From assembly GCA_964647785.1 (NCBI GenBank), contig CAZYJD010000045.1, positions 1 to 17,227 of the forward strand: a stretch of DNA of 17,227 nt, written 5' to 3'. The notes under the pieces were generated by a model that searched no databases, was not told the origin of the DNA, and worked only from the letters and a program-made list of their open reading frames with translations. Both the position numbers and the translations under genes were made by a program. This DNA comes from CAZYJD01 sp964647785. Its GTDB lineage: Bacteria > Bacteroidota > Bacteroidia > NS11-12g > UBA9320. Positions 14,492-17,227 of this stretch are shown here, one piece after another (position 1 is the stretch's first letter; every line of letters starts with the position of its first letter).

Positions 14492-14944
14492 ATGGAAGAT
14501 CTAATAATCCGAGAAGGAAAAAGGGAAGACGTTCCGGCGCTTCATAAGCTGGTAGCCGAATTGGCGCGTTATGAAAGGGCCGAACATGAATTGATCAACA
14601 CGGTACAGCAAATGGAAGTGGATGGTTTTGGAGTACAACCCCTGTTTCACTTTTTGCTGGCGGAGTTGAATGGAGTTGTGGTAGGGATTTCATTGTATTA
14701 TTTCAGATACAGCACCTGGAAAGGAAAGGTATTGTATCTGGAAGATTTGGTGGTTACAGAAGCCCTCCGAAAAAGAGGCATTGGTGAGAAGCTGTTTCAG
14801 GCCACCGTCGACAAGGCTCGTGAACTGAACTGCGGCCGCATGAGCTGGCAAGTATTGGACTGGAATGAGCCCGCCATTAAATTCTATGGCAAATGGAACA
14901 TAGAATCGGATGGAGAGTGGATCAATATGCACCTCGAACTCTAA
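14492..14944 (+). CDS. GNAT acetyltransferase, SSAT-like
   Basis: A 150-residue GNAT-fold acetyltransferase that closely follows the spermidine/spermine N1-acetyltransferase (SSAT/thialysine acetyltransferase) pattern of eukaryotes. The shared elements are VAELARYERAEHEL (21-34), DGFGVQPLFHFLLAE (44-58), YYFRYSTWKGKVLYLEDLVV (69-88), the acetyl-CoA loop RKRGIG (93-98), WNEPAIKFY (124-132) and GEWINMHLE (141-149). Polyamine or thialysine-like amines are plausible substrates; bacterial members are mostly untested. Cytosolic. The ATG at 14492 aligns with the SSAT N-terminus. The 150-bp divergent spacer to the Na/Pi gene shows only a one-mismatch -7 box (CATATTTG near 14422) on this strand. The patatin gene follows after 62 bp in the same direction. 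Confidence 0.88.
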   Translation: MEDLIIREGKREDVPALHKLVAELARYERAEHELINTVQQMEVDGFGVQPLFHFLLAELNGVVVGISLYYFRYSTWKGKVLYLEDLVVTEALRKRGIGEKLFQATVDKARELNCGRMSWQVLDWNEPAIKFYGKWNIESDGEWINMHLEL

Positions 14945-14972
14945 AACCTACAAATGCCTGACACAAAACATC

Positions 14973-15006
14973 GGATTCATGCGTATTTTACACTTTATCT
15001 GAATCC
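14973..15006 (+). repeat. 7-bp inverted repeat ending at the patatin start codon
   Basis: GGATTCA (14973-14979) and TGAATCC (15000-15006) are perfect inverted copies separated by 20 bp. The second arm ends immediately before ATG 15007. In RNA it could fold next to the initiation codon, or as DNA serve as an operator. It is short enough to be chance. Confidence 0.35.
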
Positions 15007-16989
15007 ATGAAGGCATTTTTTAATTATTATCTGGTTCTGAGGGTGTGCTGGCCGGTGCTGCTGTTTGAAGCCTTGGCAGTTTTTGCCTTGGTGTATTTTG
15101 CACAGGGGCAGGATGTGTTGAGGGATACGGACTTGCGATTTGGGGAACCCGATGCATTCAGGCATGCTTTATTGGCATTCATCTGCGGTATGTGGTGGAG
15201 CTGGCAGAGCTGGCGGGCTGGCCGATTGTTGCTGCATTTCAGCAATTTTAGTTTCTGGAATTACCGACCGCTGTATATGTTCAGGGCGCAGGTAATGGTT
15301 CCGCGATTGCTGGGAGTTTCCCCTATGCTCATTTTGGGCTGGGCCGACTGGCGTGCCGAGCAACAATTTAATTCCTTTGTGTTGCTATGTTTTTCAGCGG
15401 CCATTTGGTTGTATCTGTTTTTTCATTTTAGGAGGGAGCTGATGGTTTGGATGCGTAGCAAGCGATTGGCCCTTGTAAAAATGATGCCGGATTACATCCC
15501 AATCAAAAACGCAGCCTATCCCGCCCGTTTCATCTGGAAGAAACAAAAACACTGGATTGGTTTTCGTTTAGTACTGTTGTCGCTCACTTTTTTACTGGTT
15601 TTAATTTACCCCGTGAGTTTCAGCCAGTGGCTGGGTGCAACCGCCATCATCCTCAGCGCGTTTGGTTTCTGGTTGGTCATCATCAGCATGTTAACCTTAA
15701 TGGAGAACCACATCCGTTTACCCATTGTGTTTAGCTTTTTTTTACTGGCCGGTGTGTTCAGCTTTTTTAACGACAATCACGAAATCAGGTCGGTTGAGAA
15801 TGACCTGCATGCATCGCGTGTGGATATCAGAAGGCATTTTCAGCAATGGGTGGATCATAGGCAGCATTCAGAAAACGACACCTTGCCGGTGATTCTTTTG
15901 GCTTCGGAAGGCGGGGGCATCCGCTCGGCTTACTGGACCACCAAGGTGTTGGGCTATTTACAGGATCGGGAGCCCGAATTTGCAAATCAGGTGTTTTCGC
16001 TTTGCGGGGTTTCCGGAGGTGCATTGGGCGTGGGGCTCTTTGCCGGGAGTCTCGATCACCCTCCGCTAAGCACAACGCACGGAGAATTTTATCAACGCTT
16101 TTGCAGTCGCGATTTTCTTTCACCCCTCACCGGTTGGGCCGCCTACCCGGATATGCTGCAGCGGTTTTTGCCCATTCCCATTTCATCCATTGACAGGGCC
16201 AGGGCACTGGAGTACAGCTGGGAAGCAGCCTGGCGCGATTTGAAAGCCACAAACGACCGCGAACAGGGATGGATGAGCGGCGGATTTTTAGCCGAGATGG
16301 ACTTGAACAATAGGCCCGACCGACCGGTACTCATACTCAACGGAACCCATGTAGAAAGTGGAAACCGCGTATTGATCAGCAATGCCCGTTTGCCTTCGGA
16401 ATCTTATTTCAACACCCATCAGCTGTTTGATATCTGTAAAAAAGACATCCCACTTTCAACTGCCATTTCTTGCAGTTCGCGTTTCCCGTATATCACACCA
16501 CCCGCTTTGGTGCGTGACAGCAGTGGAAATAAATGGGGCAGAATTGTAGACGGTGGATATTTCGAAAACCTGGGTTCCACCACCTTGCTCGAAACTTATT
16601 ATCTGCTGAAAGAAGAGTCGCGAAAAAGACGCATGAATGTGCGCTTTATTCTGGTGCTGATCAGAAATACCCAAACCGTGTTAAACAAGAAGCCTTTGTC
16701 GGGCTTTTACGAACTGGCATCTCCACCTTACACCTTTGCAAGAATCTGGCAAAAAAGCGGCCTATTGGGCATCAACAATACCGAACGATATCTCCTTGGT
16801 GATCGCGATGAAATTGTGAGCATTCGCCTCGATCGCAGCAGCGAAGACCTCTTGCCCCTCGGCTGGAGCCTGTCATCTACAGCCATCCGTCAAATGGAAA
16901 ATCAGGTGGAGAGCAAAAGTCAAATTCTACTGGATGTGTTGAATGGCAGATCGTATGGCAGTTTTTTTGAGAGCGAGGGAGTGGAGTAG
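15007..16989 (+). CDS. Membrane-anchored patatin-like phospholipase
   Basis: A 660-residue protein. The N-terminal ~255 residues hold about six or seven hydrophobic helices (roughly 12-31, 52-68, 101-113, 122-140, 186-204, 209-231, 237-254). The rest is a patatin hydrolase domain with the oxyanion loop SEGGGIR (300-306), the nucleophile elbow GVSGGALG with Ser336 (334-341) and the catalytic Asp515 in DGGYFENLGS (515-524). The Ser-Asp dyad is complete, so it is expected to be an active lipid acyl hydrolase on the inner membrane. The substrate is unknown. FCSRDFLSPLTGWAAYPDML (365-384) and SCSSRFPYITPP (488-499) are typical of the bacterial patatin subgroup in which the active site is followed by a long insertion. 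The ATG start has a 7-bp inverted repeat directly before it. Probably co-transcribed with the GNAT gene; no terminator with a T-run follows. Confidence 0.87.
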   Translation: MKAFFNYYLVLRVCWPVLLFEALAVFALVYFAQGQDVLRDTDLRFGEPDAFRHALLAFICGMWWSWQSWRAGRLLLHFSNFSFWNYRPLYMFRAQVMVPRLLGVSPMLILGWADWRAEQQFNSFVLLCFSAAIWLYLFFHFRRELMVWMRSKRLALVKMMPDYIPIKNAAYPARFIWKKQKHWIGFRLVLLSLTFLLVLIYPVSFSQWLGATAIILSAFGFWLVIISMLTLMENHIRLPIVFSFFLLAGVFSFFNDNHEIRSVENDLHASRVDIRRHFQQWVDHRQHSENDTLPVILLASEGGGIRSAYWTTKVLGYLQDREPEFANQVFSLCGVSGGALGVGLFAGSLDHPPLSTTHGEFYQRFCSRDFLSPLTGWAAYPDMLQRFLPIPISSIDRARALEYSWEAAWRDLKATNDREQGWMSGGFLAEMDLNNRPDRPVLILNGTHVESGNRVLISNARLPSESYFNTHQLFDICKKDIPLSTAISCSSRFPYITPPALVRDSSGNKWGRIVDGGYFENLGSTTLLETYYLLKEESRKRRMNVRFILVLIRNTQTVLNKKPLSGFYELASPPYTFARIWQKSGLLGINNTERYLLGDRDEIVSIRLDRSSEDLLPLGWSLSSTAIRQMENQVESKSQILLDVLNGRSYGSFFESEGVE

Positions 16990-16998
16990 GAGGGGGAG

Positions 16999-17034
16999 GA
17001 TTTAGGATGTATGATTTATGATGTACGATTTAGG
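16999..17034. repeat. 14-bp tandem repeat, 2.6 copies
   Basis: GATTTAGGATGTAT (16999-17012), GATTTATGATGTAC (17013-17026) and GATTTAGG (17027-17034). Two differences between the full copies. It starts 10 bp after the patatin stop. Confidence 0.7.
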
Positions 17035-17051
17035 TCCGATAGCCATCGGAC
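17034..17051. repeat. Perfect 7-bp hairpin with AGCC loop
   Basis: GTCCGAT, loop AGCC, ATCGGAC. It is strong and compact, but the following bases are GCATGACGCAT with no T-run, so it is not a standard intrinsic terminator for patatin. It may still protect the 3' end of the transcript. Confidence 0.55.
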
Positions 17052-17069
17052 GCATGACGCATGACGCAT
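17049..17069. repeat. Three perfect tandem copies of GACGCAT
   Basis: GACGCAT is repeated three times without change (17049-17055, 17056-17062, 17063-17069). The first copy overlaps the right arm of the preceding hairpin by 3 bp. Confidence 0.75.
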
Positions 17070-17123
17070 TGTACTTACTTGATTATTAGATTTTTAGAAA
17101 TCATGTATTGAGGAAGTCTAACC

Positions 17124-17159
17124 CTTATAAACGCTTTAAACCTCTTAAACCTTCTAAAT
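17124..17159. repeat. Degenerate 9-bp tandem repeat, four copies
   Basis: CTTATAAAC, GCTTTAAAC, CTCTTAAAC and CTTCTAAAT follow one another at exact 9-bp spacing (17124-17159). Low-complexity, C/T then A strand bias. No ORF is associated. Confidence 0.6.
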
Positions 17160-17227
17160 CTACATTCTCCAACCCCATCATTCTATCTTAAGAACCAAAT
17201 AGATTAAGCAGAAAATTTTTGGGTGTT

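Larger units (their letters stand above)
16990..17227. other. Non-coding end region
   Basis: The last 238 bp hold no convincing gene. Apart from the repeats and hairpin listed separately, 17160-17227 is AT-rich sequence with no exact TAnnTTTG box on either strand. A neighbouring gene must begin or end beyond the window. Confidence 0.6.

Noticed and set aside
14472..14504. Ten-codon ORF (MQRFVSRWKI) overlapping the GNAT start as a leader peptide
   Set aside because: Short enough to be chance, with no attenuator-like stem-loop and no codon bias suggesting a sensor.
15007..16989. Patatin gene as a CBASS effector
   Set aside because: CBASS patatins sit next to a CD-NTase cyclase; the neighbour here is an acetyltransferase, and the N-terminal membrane domain does not fit that class.

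Overview
The window looks like chromosome from a member of the Bacteroidota, most likely a flavobacterium-like lineage. The evidence is a type IX secretion plug protein (DUF5103), a bacterial GH3-family enzyme, the long (about 400 aa) Bacteroidota-type QueA, tandem stand-alone MacB/FtsX-like permeases of about 410 aa, and TAnnTTTG boxes (the Bacteroidota -7 promoter consensus) just upstream of several start codons. Coding density is high. I see no tRNA, rRNA, insertion sequence, phage gene or CRISPR array.

Layout. (1) 28-891 (+) encodes a secreted protein with a Tyr/Asp-rich linker, possibly of the DUF4468 family. It converges on the GH3-family gene 940-2496 (-), with an intrinsic terminator at 914-941 between them. 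(2) 2528-2878 (+) is a small conserved-looking protein divergent from GH3. The 31-bp gap carries two interleaved -7 boxes that form a 19-bp near-palindrome. A possible 31-aa ORF follows at 2967-3062. (3) 4848-3059 (-) is a two-gene unit with an ATGA overlap: free methionine-R-sulfoxide reductase (GAF fold), then a short-chain fatty acid transporter. (4) 4931-6391 (+) is a small secreted Cys/His-containing protein whose stop codon abuts the start of a class III PLP aminotransferase. (5) 9979-6346 (-) is a tight unit of T9SS plug, dprA and queA. Its end overlaps the aminotransferase 3' end by 46 bp. (6) 14341-10119 (-) holds a Na/phosphate cotransporter and two tandem ABC permeases with no ATPase gene in view. 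(7) 14492-16989 (+) is an SSAT-like acetyltransferase followed by a membrane-anchored patatin-like hydrolase. (8) 16990-17227 has no gene but contains a mosaic of three kinds of short tandem repeat plus a hairpin.

Most of this is housekeeping or envelope biology: tRNA queuosine modification, DNA uptake and recombination, T9SS gating, phosphate and fatty-acid transport, and lipid hydrolysis. I found no clear new defence or mobile system. The most interesting leads are the interleaved divergent promoter, the secreted small protein coupled to an aminotransferase, the orphan permease pair, the 7-TM patatin and the terminal repeat mosaic.
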